Shown here: in pieces, positions 34,841 to 46,545 of the stretch
Numbering within the stretch: the first letter of the stretch is position 1
Layout: the number at the start of each line of letters is the position of its first letter
From: Saccopteryx bilineata
Lineage: Eukaryota; Chordata; Mammalia; Chiroptera; Emballonuridae
Direction: 5' to 3'
Length of the DNA stretch: 64,000 nucleotides
Assembly: GCF_036850765.1 (NCBI RefSeq)
Contig: NC_089490.1
Span: 125,268,522 to 125,332,521, forward strand
Notes under the pieces: model-generated
The model's database searches: none
What the model saw: only the letters and a program-made list of their open reading frames with translations
What the model was told of the DNA's origin: nothing
Program-made: the position numbers and the translations under genes

Positions 34841-35119
34841 AAGTGAAAGTACCTCCCTCACCCTCCAATCCCACCTTCTCCCCAGTTTACCATTAAATAT
34901 TTTGGTGAGCTTTGTTCCAAATGGAGTATCAGGACAAAACCCCAGATCTTAGATAAGGATTCCATGGCCTTTAAAATGACATTATACATATTGGTCTTAT
35001 ATGCTCACATTTTCCATTATAAGATATATTCCAGGTCAATATATCTCCCTCTCTGTTTTTACAATAATAAAATGGTTCATTATAGGCATGTAGAATTTCA
35101 TTTTCACTATTGATAGACT

Positions 35120-35610
35120 TTTAGGTTTGTTAAGGGTTGAATGGTGTCCCCCTCTGCCCCCCACCAAAGTTTATGTTGAAGTTTTAAACCCTAGTATCTC
35201 AGAATGTGATCTTATTAAGACAGAGTCTTTACAGAGGTAATCAAGTTAAAATTTGGTAATTAGGATGAGCCTTAATTAACATGACTAGTGTCCTTATAGA
35301 AAGAGAAAATTTGGATACAGAGGGGAAATGATATGAAGACATACAGGGGGAATGTCAAATGAAGATGGAAGATCAGAGTGCTGCATCTACAAACCAAGTA
35401 GTGTCCAAGATCACCATTTAAGACCCAGAAGCTGGGAAGAGTTAAGAAAGAATTTCCTGACCAGTTTCAGAGGGCACGTGGTTCTGCTGACACCTTGATT
35501 TCAGACTGCTAGCTCCAAGAACTAAGAGATAATACATTTCTGTTGTTTTAAGCCATCTAGAAATATGTCTGTGGTACGTTGTTATAGCAGCCCTAGGAAA
35601 CTAATAGATG
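35120..35610 (+). mobile_element. MaLR-like LTR
   Basis: Begins TTGAATGGTGTCCCC and ends ATAGCAGCCCTAGGAAACTA. In between are CTCAGAATGTGATCTTATTA and TTCTGTTGTTTTAAGCCATC, standard wording for this mammalian LTR class. Confidence 0.6.
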
Positions 35611-35769
35611 GTGTTCCTTTTCTTTGCTATTACCAGCTGCTACAATGAACATGCTGTGCACACAGCTTTACACATTCTTGTTATTATTCCTGTAGGATGG
35701 ATGCATTGTATATGTATCTGATACATGTTAGTATATATCACATGATATATACTAGTATGTATTAGTGCA

Positions 35770-36125
35770 CATGGGCTGACATCACAAAATACCACAGACT
35801 GGGAGCCTTAAGCAATAGCAATCTAATTTTCACAGTTCTGGATGGATGCTTGGGAATCCAAAGTCAAGGTGCCAGGTGATTAGGTTCCTGGTGAGGACCC
35901 TTTTGCAGATGGCTGCCTTCTTGCTGTGTCCTCACATGGAGGAAAAAGAGGCAGCAAACTGTCCTCTCTTTTTAAAGAACACGAATCCTATCAGATTAGG
36001 GGCTCACCTTCATGACCACATTTAACCCCTATTACCTCCCAAGGGTCTCATCTCTAATACTATCACATAGGAGATTTGGGGTACATGAATTTTGAAGGTA
36101 TACAATTCAGTCCATAGCAGTATGC
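35770..36125 (-). mobile_element. MaLR-like LTR, opposite orientation
   Basis: The reverse complement reads as the same LTR class: TATGGACTGAATTG start, GAGGACACAGCAAGAAGG middle. It faces the copy at 35120-35610. Confidence 0.65.
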
Positions 36126-38125
36126 ATATGATACACTTACAAATTACTCTTGTTGGCATTATTTTAATGTGTGAAAGCAGAAAAAAATTTATCTTTTGTG
36201 GGAATTGGGCCTGGAGTTGCAATTTTCATAGGAAACTATTTCCTTATGTAGCAGTTATTGCCCTACCTAGACATTTTAATCTCAATTATGGGTGAATAGG
36301 CTGCTATTGCTTATCTGTTAGCATGAATATCTTAGAGCACAGCCACCCTTTTGTAGAACCATCCTTTGGATTCAATAGCAAAGACAAATGGAGTTTGTCT
36401 TCTCTATTCCTTGCCTGATCTTCTGTCTTTCTCTTGACCCTTCACAAATCCCTCTTCATTCCTATCTTCCTTATTCTTACACACATCAAAACTTGTTTTC
36501 TTAAAAAGACTATAATATCAATAATTTACACAATTTAAAATGTTTCATGAAATGTGCCTTTTAAGCATTATGTATGAGCAGACAAAGGGAGAGTTTGAGA
36601 ATATTAAGGAGCAGTCTGGTTGCACCTAAAAATCAGATGCAGAGGACATCGACGTCCTGTGTGAGCCCAATGAGCACCGCCTGTTCTGTGTTCCCTTCGT
36701 TCTGACCCTGTAGGTGGTGCACACATACACTGTGCTTATGGCGACTGCCCAGTCTTCAGGCACCTGTGAGCTCCCCCTACTCTGTTCAGCAAAAGAGCCA
36801 GGAAAAGGAGATGAAGACAATGGTTCAACACGGGGAACTTGAATGGACACGTAGCTGAGCAACTCACTTGTTTCTCACCTCAGATTAAATCTTTATTCTC
36901 CTGTTGCTTTTTGGAAACATAGTAGGAAGCATGTAGCTTCTGCATGGAGAAAATTCCTGGAACTATAAAAAGACGTTGAAATCCAAACTGAGCTTCAAAG
37001 AAGGACTCTCATATCTTCTCTGTCTTTTCTCCCAGCCCAAACCCTCCCTTCTGAGGGTTTCTCATCTGCCTCTCTTTCCTTGTCCCCAGGTATTTTCATT
37101 TGCTGTTGACAATGTAAACCGGGAATTTAGCAAGAGCGTGGTTGAACTTTGGAACAAAGTGAAAGCGCAGCTGTTTCCTTTCTCTTGTGCTTTTTTCTCC
37201 TCCCCATCATTTCTTCCTTTAAGTTTGGACATTAGAGATTTTTTAAAAAGTAGCCAAATATCTGTATTTTATAACCAAAATTGGTTTTTGAAACCATCAG
37301 TCTCATTTTTCTCTATTAAAGAACTGACATAACCTGAATGTTCTAGGACTGTAGCCACTTGCTGTTAAATATTATTGAGAAAAATGATTGGTGGACTGGT
37401 TTAAATGGGAGTATAGCTGTGGTATAGTTATTTTTTTCCTCCTTGCACACACCTCAGGAAGAAAAAAACAGAAACATCCTTTAGACTACTCTTTGAGAAG
37501 TACATTTAAGGCTCATAATAACCCCAAACAAGCAAAACCTTTGTGTTGAGCAGAGAGTGGGTCTGGACAAAAAAAGAATGTTTAAAAAGACACAGAACAT
37601 TGGGCTCTTCTCAGGAAGAAATTCTGTGCTTTTAGTGTTTCTAAAAGCTGTTTATTTACCAAGGGAAAGGTACCAGTTGCAGAAGCTGTTTGAATCTCTA
37701 AATCTGACTTCAGTTTCTAAGATGAATGATATGTGTAAATAAAACTAAAATTACCTCAGCTTTCCGTATGCAATATTTTTCCTCTTTTTTTTGTTTCTGG
37801 TTGGCACTCTAGTTTGGGTTGAGCTTGTAAGTAAGCACTATGTTTTTAGACTGTAAATACTCCTAGCCTCATCAACTCACAATACCTAAGTGGAAATAAA
37901 TCTTCATTTGGGAATGGGAATGCAACGTACAGGTTTGATATTTAGATATTTGTTTTTTTTTGTTTTTTTTTGGAAAGACAGCTCTTTGCACTCTCTTCAT
38001 CATGGAATTCCCATATTTACAACTGTCTATTACAAATTTTCTAACTTCTTGCCTTGTCATGATTTCAGATTCATTCTGTTGAAAACCAATTTTATCTGCT
38101 TTCTCTAGTCCCTCACCAAATTTAT
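36126..38125. other. Unassigned stretch with a 118-codon frame
   Basis: No repeat was recognised. A frame at 36976-37332 (+) contains a stretch VFSFAVDNVNREFSKSVVEL preceded by a pyrimidine tract and CCCCAG, which mimics a splice acceptor at about 37090. No good donor follows and no family was recognised, so it is recorded only as a candidate. Confidence 0.3.
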
Positions 38126-38129
38126 TTCT

Positions 38130-38260
38130 TTATTGAGAAAAAAGTGAGTGCTTTCTTACTGTCAGGCATTGGGCTAGGTGCTAGGGCTGTACTGGTGACC
38201 AAGACGGTAAGTCTCAGTCCTTATGGCGCTTACATTTTAACAGGATAGATCAGAGAGTGA
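38130..38260. repeat. L2-like relic
   Basis: GGCATTGGGCTAGGTGCTAG, GACCAAGACGGTAAG and ATGGCGCTTACATTTTAACA are in the order of an L2-type 3' end. Confidence 0.6.
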
Positions 38261-38920
38261 GTAATAATTATCTTAATGATTACACAATTACAAATAAGAC
38301 AAGGACTTTGCAAGATACACTGAGGCTTTGAATGAGGTTTAACTGAGTAAATCTGTCCTCATCTGGAGAGTCAAGAGAACTTCATTAAGAGGGGAATGTC
38401 AGAGTTGAGCTCTAACAATTACTATAGACACTTCCTGCCAGAACTGCCCTGGGTGTGTTTAAGGAAATCAACAGCCTGTGGAAAGAACCTGAATTGTGAG
38501 GAAACATAATACACTAAAAAAACTAAAAGAAAAAAAAAAACTGAGGGTTCTGGACTAGAGAATGAAGCAAGGGTGATGTGAAATTCAGTCTGGTGAGACT
38601 GGCTTAGAACACTAAGGTCTTTGAGCCATCTGGGTGATTTTTTGAATGTTCTTTTATAAATAATAGAAAGCCATAGAAAGATTTGAAGCAGGAGGACAAT
38701 TCAGCTTTTTAAAAAGATTTAACTTAAAAAGAATAAAGTAAAATAATTCTTGCTGCTATAAGGAGAATGAAAGTGAACTCTAGAACTTCTGTTCATTAGT
38801 GTGTTTCCCTTTTCCTCCATATCTAGTGGTAGAACACCCCCCCACACACACACATCACCTCTCCCTTGCTGCTTGTGGGGAACTACTTCCATGTGATTTT
38901 GGTAGGACTGACTCTTCTTT
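38261..38920. other. No gene recognised
   Basis: Nothing supported. Confidence 0.4.
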
Positions 38921-38924
38921 ATCT

Positions 38925-39125
38925 TCCAGGGCAGGGATGGGCACGTAACCCATTTAATATATAACTAACCAGTTCCCTATCCCCCTGGCCTCAGTGTGTG
39001 CTTCAGAGGTGGGTACATGACCCAAGTGACACTAATCAACATCCTCACCAGGACTTCTGCTCAAATGCTTAGAAAAGAGATAACCCATGTCTCTGGGGTG
39101 GCTAGCTGTAAGCACCAAGGCAGAT
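38925..39125. repeat. Ancient dispersed repeat, as at 11170
   Basis: GGTGGGTACATGACCCAAGT corresponds to ATATGACCCAAGCC in the 11170 copy. Family not named. Confidence 0.35.
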
Positions 39126-39399
39126 CATCAAGGACAAGATCGGTAATCTTTTCCATCATGTGAGGAGAGGTGTTTGATAATAAAACCCTCACAGAAGGAA
39201 GGACAACTAGGAGATGGAAAGGAAGAAACGTTCCTGAATAAATTAGACAAATTCATAGATCTAGTCATATCTAGTTCATTCCCTTTTGGTTATGTGAGCC
39301 ATATATTTCTAGAGACTTTCCTGATATTCTATAGAATTTCAGGAAATAGTGCCTGGCTGGCTGATATTTGGTGAACCAGACATCCCACAGTGATATCTT

Positions 39400-39860
39400 G
39401 GTTCATTTCTTCAGATGTCTACTGAGTGACTACTGTGTACCATACATGAGACTCAGACCTGAGAACATGATCAATGGATCATATTCAAACAAACATATCC
39501 AGATGAGTCGAGCAAATGTGTAGAGTTAGATGTGGGTTGAGTCCTGCTTTATCACTTACTCTGCCCTTAGGCAAATTAGTTAAAGAGTCTTTGAATTTCA
39601 TCCTTATTTATAAAGTTATACAATAAAATTAATAATAATAATATTTGTGAGAAAAAGGTCGTTTTTAGACTGTTGCACAAATGCTAGTTATTGTTCTTAA
39701 TAACAATTTACTTAAACAGGAAAAAATAGATGTCATTGTCTTGAGCCTTTACAGTTTTGGAAACTGCATCCCAGATGAAGTACCTTGTGCAGAATCACAC
39801 AGCCAGGTTATATATGGGGCTCATGGTGCGCATGTCAGAACACAGGTCTTTGCATTCTGT
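39400..39860. repeat. L2/MIR-like relics
   Basis: 39510-39640 resembles sense MIR (TTATCACTTACTCTGCCCTT then a GGCAAATTAGTTAAAGAGTC block). 39690-39860 resembles antisense MIR (CAGAATCACACAGCCAGGTT). Confidence 0.5.
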
Positions 39861-39965
39861 TGTTTCCACCCCACTGCCCTGCAAGAATCTGATGCATTTC
39901 TGTGTATAAGGGCAGCCTATTTATTTTTTTAAATTATTCTGGGACACATCTATAACATGAAATAA

Positions 39966-39998
39966 ACACACACACACACACACACAAAAAAAAAAAAA
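39966..39998. repeat. (CA)n then A-run
   Basis: About ten CA units followed by an A13 run. Confidence 0.9.
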
Positions 39999-40695
39999 CC
40001 TCTGTTTTACATTTTTCTTGGCAGCTTGGAGAGAACATATTTTTTCTGGGCATGTTTGGAAATGGATGATAGTTTTTGATTCTTATCCATATTGTCCAGG
40101 CTTTCTTTGAGATGCTTTTAGAGATTATCTTTGGGATTTAGAAAAGCATAATGTCATTTTATTTTTCAAATTCTCAGGGTTTTAGGAATTTTGGGTTTCA
40201 TTTTCCTGTCTGCCCTTTCATTATAGTTCTTATATTTTTTATATATAATACTCATCATTTATTTTGTTGAAGATTTCATTTTATGTATTTATGCCAGTAA
40301 ATATGTATGACTATTAGAAGAAGAAAAAAACCCTCTGAGCTGTAAGTGCTGGCAAGAATTATAGGGCTTAGTATCATAAAACAGACTGTGGGGATTATGT
40401 CATTGTGCTCCTTTGTGAAAATCGCATGATTGAGAAGAAAATGAGAATCATCTTTCGCTAAAATTCATCATAGAAACATCTTTGAAGCATATTGGAAATG
40501 GATGATAAAATTAAAAGAACATGGTTTATTTTACTTGGAAAATTATAATCCCTTCTGGGAGATCTGGGTAAATAGACTTTAGAGTTTTGGCTTTGTTCAA
40601 GATTCCTTGACTTGTTGAGTGGCTTGAAAAAGTGATTTAAATTCACTCCTTGAAAACTGGAATAATTACAGTTCATAATGCTGTACTTGGCACTT
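39999..40695. other. No feature recognised
   Basis: AT-rich; nothing supported. Confidence 0.45.
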
Positions 40696-40699
40696 GAGA

Positions 40700-40872
40700 G
40701 TTAATTGTATTGATGGCCAGTGTTTATTGTGTAATTACTATGTGGCAGACCATATGCTAAAGACTTTGTTAGCTAGAACTCATACAATCCTCTTCATACT
40801 CTGGGAAGTGTGTACAATTATTGTTTCTATTTTATAGATAAGAAAACTGAGGTAGAAATTTTTCAGTGTATG
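40700..40872 (-). repeat. MIR-like SINE relic
   Basis: CCAGTGTTTATTGTGTAATT, a TATGTGGCAGACCATATGC block and TTTTATAGATAAGAAAACTG are in antisense MIR order. Confidence 0.75.
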
Positions 40873-41043
40873 GGTCCTTTCCTCTGGACCTGAAATGATG
40901 AGACTAGTCATTGAACCCTCATAGCACACAGGCTCTTGTTCTAGGCAGTCAACAAATATGTCCTTATCTCTGCTTCAGAAAGCTACTGTGTGTAGGATGG
41001 ACTAAAATGTGGAAAGAGGAGGTAAGGAAAGTGTTGAAACTAT

Positions 41044-41413
41044 ACATATTTTTTTGTATTTTTCTGAAGCTGGAAACAGGGAGAGACAGTCAGACTCCCG
41101 CATGCGCCCGACCGGGATCCACCCGGCACGCCCACCAGGGGGGGATGCTCTGCCCCTCTGGGGTGTCGCTCTGTTGCGACCAGAGCCACTCTAGCGCCTG
41201 GGGCAGAGGCCAAGGAGCCATCCCAAGCGCCCGGGCCATCTTTGCTCCAATGGAACCTTGCTGCGGGAGGGGAAGAGAGAGACAGAGAGGAAGGAGAGGG
41301 GGAGGGGTGGAGAAGCAGATGGGCACTTCTCCTGTGTGCCCTGGCCGGGAATCGAACCCAGGACTTCTGCATGCCAGGCCAACGCTCCACCACTGAGCTA
41401 ACCGGCCAGGGCC
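41044..41413 (-). mobile_element. Long tRNA-headed bat SINE
   Basis: Reverse copy with one body unit and an intact head complement (ATCGAACCC, CACTGAGCTAACCGGCCAGG). Target duplication GAAACTAT at 41036-41043 and 41414-41421. Several overlapping frames here are SINE-derived. Confidence 0.95.
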
Positions 41414-41421
41414 GAAACTAT

Positions 41422-42035
41422 TTTAATTGTTTAGGCAAAATTAAATAAGGACTTAGATTAAACAATAGAGAAAGGAGAGTGAAGAGACATGAAAAGATAA
41501 TTAGTAAGAGACGTAAAATTTTAAGTAAAAGTTGCATTATAAGCTATCTCTAAAAGAGCTATTTAGGACTATGTTGATGGGCTAAAGAACATGCATACCA
41601 ATTAATAAAAATATCATTGATTATTAAAGCTTTGAGCATTGATTTGAAGAAGAAATATAGTGATGATATAAGCAACAGTAAAAGGATGATATAAGCAACA
41701 TCAGAGTATTCTTGGCATTCATCCTGCCAGAATTTTACTCTGCTCCTATGGTAGATATCACTAGTCAATGGCAGAATTCTTCCTCTACAAGCCTAGACTT
41801 TGCTTGGGAATCCATCTCAACTCAGTGCTTCTAGTTTCTGCAAACAATAGATTAGAGTAGACACAGAAGTTGAAAATATTTGCATTCCAACTGAATTATA
41901 TGGAACTTCTCAAGCTCAGATATAGGAGAGAGATCACTGAGTGTGGGGGATAACAAAAATGTTGGTATATTGTATGTCATATGATATTTTTGGAAGTAAT
42001 TTTGAAATATATTTTATTGGAATTGCATTTTTATA
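41422..42035. other. No feature recognised
   Basis: AT-rich; nothing supported. A short direct repeat GATGATATAAGCAAC occurs at 41662 and 41685. Confidence 0.45.
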
Positions 42036-42039
42036 TACT

Positions 42040-42330
42040 TCAATGGTAACTTTTATTTTCGTGTAATTTCAAACATTTAGGAAAGTTGCAAAAATGGTAC
42101 AAAGGATTGCTTTACACCTTTTATCCAAATTCACCAGTTGTACATATTTTGCCCCATTTGCTATATATCATTCTATCTTTCCATATTTAATTATATACAT
42201 ATTTTTCTGAATCATTTGAGAGAAAGTTGGAGCCATCATGTTCCTTTACTCTTATATTTAAGGTCTTATTGTTATTATTATTAATTAAGGAAGATACTTT
42301 CAGTAGCATTGACTCTTTTCCTTTTGTAGT
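42040..42330. mobile_element. Old L1 3'-region relic
   Basis: GAAAGTTGCAAAAATGGTAC, TTCACCAGTTGTACATATTT and a CATTTGAGAGAAAGTTGGAG block are old L1 wording. Confidence 0.45.
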
Positions 42331-42368
42331 ACATGCAAATCTGTATGATTCTTTCTGTTCTTATTTTT

Positions 42369-44030
42369 TTTTTTATAATTTTATTTTTTTAATGGGGTGA
42401 CATCAATAAATCAGGATACATATATTCAAAGATAACAAGTCCAGGTTATCTTGTCGTTCAATTATGTTGCATACCCACCACCCAAAGTCAGATTGTCCTC
42501 TGTCACCTTCTATCTTGTTTTCTTTGTGCCCCTCCCCACCCCCTATCCCTCTCCCATTCCCCCCTCCCCCCCCATAACCACCACACTCTTATCAATGTCT
42601 CTTAGTTTCACTATTATGTCCCACCTACGTATGGAATAATACAGTTCCTGGTTTTTTCTGATTTACTTATTTCGCTTCGTATCATGTTATCAAGATCCCA
42701 CCATTTTGCTGTAAATGTTCCGATGTCATCATTTCTTATGGCTGAGTAGTATTCCATAGTGTATATGTGCCACATCTTCTTTATCCAGTCATCTATTGAT
42801 GGGCTTTTTGGTTGTTTCCATGTCCTGGCCACTGTGAACAATGCTGCAATAAACATGGGGCTGCATGTGTCTTTACGTATCAATGTTTCTGAGTTTTGGG
42901 GATATATACCCAGTAGAGGGATTGCTGGGTCATAAGGTAGTTCTATTTTCAGTTTTTTGAGGAACCACCATACTTTCTTCCATAATGGTTGTACTACTTT
43001 ACATTCCCACCAACAGTGTATGAGGGTTCCTTTTTCTCCACAGCCTCTCCAACATTTGCTATTACCTGACTTGCTAATAACAGCTAATCGAACAGGTGTG
43101 AGGTGGTATCTCATTGCCGTTTTGATTTGCATTTCTCTAATAGCTAAAGAAGATGAGCATCTTTTCATATATCTGTTGGCCATTTGTATTTCTTCCTGGG
43201 AGAAGTGTCTATTCATATCCTCTTCCCATTTTTTTATTGGATTGTTTGTTTGTTTGTTGTTGAGTTTTATGAGTTCTTTGTATATTTTGGATATTAGGCC
43301 CTTATCTGAGCTGTTGTTTGAAAATATCATTTCCCATTTAGTTGGCTTTCTGTTTATTTTGTTATCAGTTTCTCTTGCTGAGCAAAATCTTCTTAGTCTG
43401 ATGTAGTCCCATTCATTAATTTTTGCCTTCACTTCTCTTGCCATTGGAGTCAAATTCATTAAATGCTCTTTAAAACCCAGGTCCATGAGTTGAGTACCTA
43501 TGTCTTCTTCTATGTATTTAATTGTTTCAGGTCTTATGTTTAGGTCTTTGATCCATTTTGAGTTAATTTTTGTACAGGGGGAGAGACTGTAGTCCAGTTT
43601 CATTCTTTTGCATGTGGCTTTCCAGTTTTCCCAGCACCATTTATTGAAGAGGCTTTCTTTTCTCCATTGTGTGTTGTTGGCCCCTTTATCAAAAATTATT
43701 TGACCATATATATGTGGTTTTATTTCTGGACTTTCTATTCTGTTCCATTGGTCTGAGTGTCTATTTTTCTGCCAATACCATGCTGTTTTGATTGTCGTGG
43801 CCCTATAATAGAGTTTGAAGTCAGGTATTGTAATGCCCCCAGCTTCATTCTTTTTCTTTAGGATTGCTTTGGCTATTCGGGGTTTTTTATAGTTCCATAT
43901 AAATCTGATGATTTTTTGCTCTATTTCTTTAAAAAATGTCATTGGAAGTTTGATGGGAATTGCATTAAATTTGTATATTGCTTTGGGTAATATAGCCATC
44001 TTGATTATATTTATTCTTCCTAGCCAAGAT
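42369..44030 (-). mobile_element. Young 5'-truncated L1
   Basis: About 1.66 kb: A-tail complement at the left, a 3' untranslated region (GACATCAATAAATCAGGATA), then the ORF2 C-terminal half. A 13-bp target duplication CTGTTCTTATTTT at 42355-42367 and 44031-44043 shows target-primed insertion with 5' truncation. Very similar to the copy starting at 62669. Confidence 0.93.
42614..44030 (-). pseudogene. L1 ORF2 C-terminal part, frame still open
   Basis: About 472 codons of ORF2 remain open to the natural stop at 42614. They cover the region after the reverse transcriptase (start near [20 protein letters not shown]) and the cysteine-rich C-terminus with [20 protein letters not shown]. The endonuclease and the catalytic reverse-transcriptase core are missing, so it cannot mobilise anything. 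The first ten or so codons of the open frame (to 44059) are host flank read through the junction. Confidence 0.9.
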
Positions 44031-44101
44031 CTGTTCTTATTTTGAGATCCGAATGACATCTATGTTAGACCTTTCTATATTGTCTTATAGGTCTTTTAGA
44101 C

Positions 44102-44454
44102 CAGAGGTCCCCAACCTTTTCTGGGCCATGGACTGGTTTAATGTCAAAAAAATATTTTCACGGACTGGCCTTTAGGGTGGGATGGATAAATGCACAAAAT
44201 AAAATTATGCGACTGGAGTAAAAACTGTGGTATTTTAAAATATAATTGTCAAACTTACGAGATAAGCGTCAAGAGTGAGTCTTAGATGGATGTAACAGGG
44301 GGAATCTGGTCATTTTTTAAAAAATAAAACATCGTTCAGACTTAAATATAAATAAGACAGAAATAATATAAGTTATTTATTCTTTCTCTCCAGACGGGTA
44401 CCAAATGGCCCACGGACTGGTACTGGTCTGCAGCCTGGGGGTTGGGGACGACTG
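44102..44454. mobile_element. Non-autonomous hAT, 353 bp
   Basis: Ends CAGAGGTCCCCAACC and GGTTGGGGACGACTG. Perfect 8-bp target duplication TTTTAGAC at 44094-44101 and 44455-44462. Same family as 28193-28449, with about 96 extra bases inside (44190-44260 region). Confidence 0.95.
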
Positions 44455-44462
44455 TTTTAGAC

Positions 44463-45010
44463 TGTCTATAAAATAATCTTTTAAAATCTCTATTTTCCAG
44501 GTTGGATAATTTTATTGATATCTTGATGGGTTCATATAGTGAACCCATCCAATAAGTTTTTTATTTGTCATTGCATTTTTTCAGTTCTAAAATTTTCTTT
44601 TGGTGCTTTTTTATATCCTGTTTCTCTTCTGAGACTTTCAATCTTTCCATTTATTTTAAGAGTTTTAATATTTTCTTATTTTGGAATACTTTTAATAGCT
44701 TTTTAAAAGTCTGTCTAATCTCAAAATTTATATTTGTGGATATTGATTTGCCTTTTCTCATGAGAAATGTCAAGATTTTCTTGGTTCTTTATATGTTGAA
44801 TAATTTTGAATTTGCTCTTGGACATTTTGGATATTGTGTTATGGTCCTGTTTAAATCCTATGGAGAATGTTTGCTTGTTCATGTTGTAGCAGGCAATTGA
44901 GCAGTTTAGGTTTCGGTTCTAAGCTTTTACCTGGCCTTCTGGTGGCTGTGATTTCACAGTCAGTTCAGTTTCCCAAGACTTGACTGTGTTACTTGAATTT
45001 GTCTCATGTG
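44463..45010 (-). mobile_element. Old L1 3'-region relic
   Basis: T-rich wording such as GAATTTGCTCTTGGACATTT, GATATTGTGTTATGGTCCTG and GTTGTAGCAGGCAATTGAG resembles old L1 sequence read on the antisense strand. Confidence 0.45.
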
Positions 45011-45825
45011 TTAACAGCCAGTGACCAGTCAGGGACTTGAACAGTGGTCCATCCTGTAGGGTCAGATCCATGCATGCACAGCTCAAGAATGGGAACAGAA
45101 GTTCATACATAGTTTTATGGTATGAGTTTCTTGAACTTCCTTTCCTTTATGACTTCCCCCAGGGAAATCCTTTCTGCTCCCAGGCACCTTCTTTCTGGTC
45201 TTCTGACTTGATAATCATGACTTCAGCTTCCCTGGTTTGTTATGCACTTTCTGTAACTGTGTCTGAACCAAGTAGTGAGGTCAGAGAGAAAAGCGCAGTA
45301 GAAATTACTCTCACTGTTGGATCTGTGGTTCCTCTGGTCAGAGAGAAGGGTTCTCTGTCTTCAAAGTTTTCAGCATTAGTTCACCTTGTACCACTGTGAC
45401 AATGCCCAGAGGCTGGTCCAAGAGAGGAAAGAAAAACCCAAGAGATTTCCTCCAGTCTTTCTGATCCATGTTGGCCTTTTTCACACTCTTCAGACAAGAA
45501 AGAGGGGGTTTTATGGAGCATTTTCTGTCTGCACCTGTTATACACTTCTGAATTTTAGGTTACCTTTGAGTTCAAGCAGAGAGACACTAGATTTAAAGAA
45601 AAGGAGAATTTGCACTCAATTTAGTGGTTCTCAGAGTCTGTTTATCTTCTCCAATAACTTGTTGCATTTCCTTTTAAAAGACTTCAGGTAGCTGCTCCTT
45701 ATATCTTCAAGTATTTTAGCTTCATTCAGTGGAAGATATGCTTTTCTATGTAATTTGAAACCCAGAGAGTGCTTCTTTGCCTTTAAGTTCCTCAAAGTAA
45801 TATTTATAAGATGGACTTTCTCTTA
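45011..45825. other. Unassigned; frames without domains
   Basis: Plus-strand frames at 45037-45399 (120 codons) and 45386-45691 (101 codons) overlap. Neither was recognised, and both probably belong to old L1 3' sequence. Confidence 0.35.
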
Positions 45826-45829
45826 TATG

Positions 45830-46340
45830 ACTACATTATAACAAAGTCAAGAAATATTTTTATGACATTGTGATCTAACCCATAGTCCATACTCATTTTA
45901 TCAACTGCCTTATTACTTTCCTGTATAATGATTCTTTTCTCTGATCAAGAATCTACTCAAGGATTATTATGCATTGAATTTAGTTGTCATGTCTCCTTAG
46001 TTTTCTTTAATCTGGTACAGTTTTTTAACCTTTCCTTTCTTTTATGACCTTGACATATAAAGAACACAGACCAGTTATTTTGTAGGATATCTTTCAATTT
46101 GTATTTGTTTGATGTTTCCTAATGGATTATATTCAGGTTGTGTCTCATTGGCAGAAATACCACACATGAGATGTTGACTTCTTCTTAGTGTACACGAAAA
46201 GAAAGTATGTGATGTCTGTTTGGACCATTATTGGGGTTGTTATCTTTGATCACTTGGTTAGGTGTTGCTTAACAGTCTTTTCTACTATAAAGTTACTATT
46301 TTTGTGAGTATTTTTAAGGGCTGAAGTTTGCATGTGATTA
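45830..46340. mobile_element. Old L1 3'-region relic
   Basis: GTTGTCATGTCTCCTTAGTT, TTTATGACCTTGACAT and GTTTCCTAATGGATTATATT are old L1 wording, same family as 31720, 42040 and 57665. Confidence 0.45.
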
Positions 46341-46369
46341 AAAGATTATAAGGAAAATTCTAGATTTGT

Positions 46370-46545
46370 GCTTTTCAATAGAATTATCTGAAATGATGGG
46401 ATATCCTGTTCAACATGGCAACCATTGTCACATGTGACTATTGAACACTTGATATGTAGCTAATGTAACTGAGGAAATTTAAGGGGTCTAATTTGAATTT
46501 GAAAAATTCCAGAGAACTTTCTATACCATGTAGAAGAAAAGGGAC
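46370..46545. repeat. Ancient hAT-like relic, tentative
   Basis: GTGCTTTTCAATAGAATTAT with CACATGTGACTATTGAACAC resembles a MER-type DNA repeat. Confidence 0.35.

Noticed and set aside
42957..43406. 149-codon plus-strand frame, repeated at 63265-63714
   Set aside because: Antisense shadow of L1 ORF2 in both young L1 copies.
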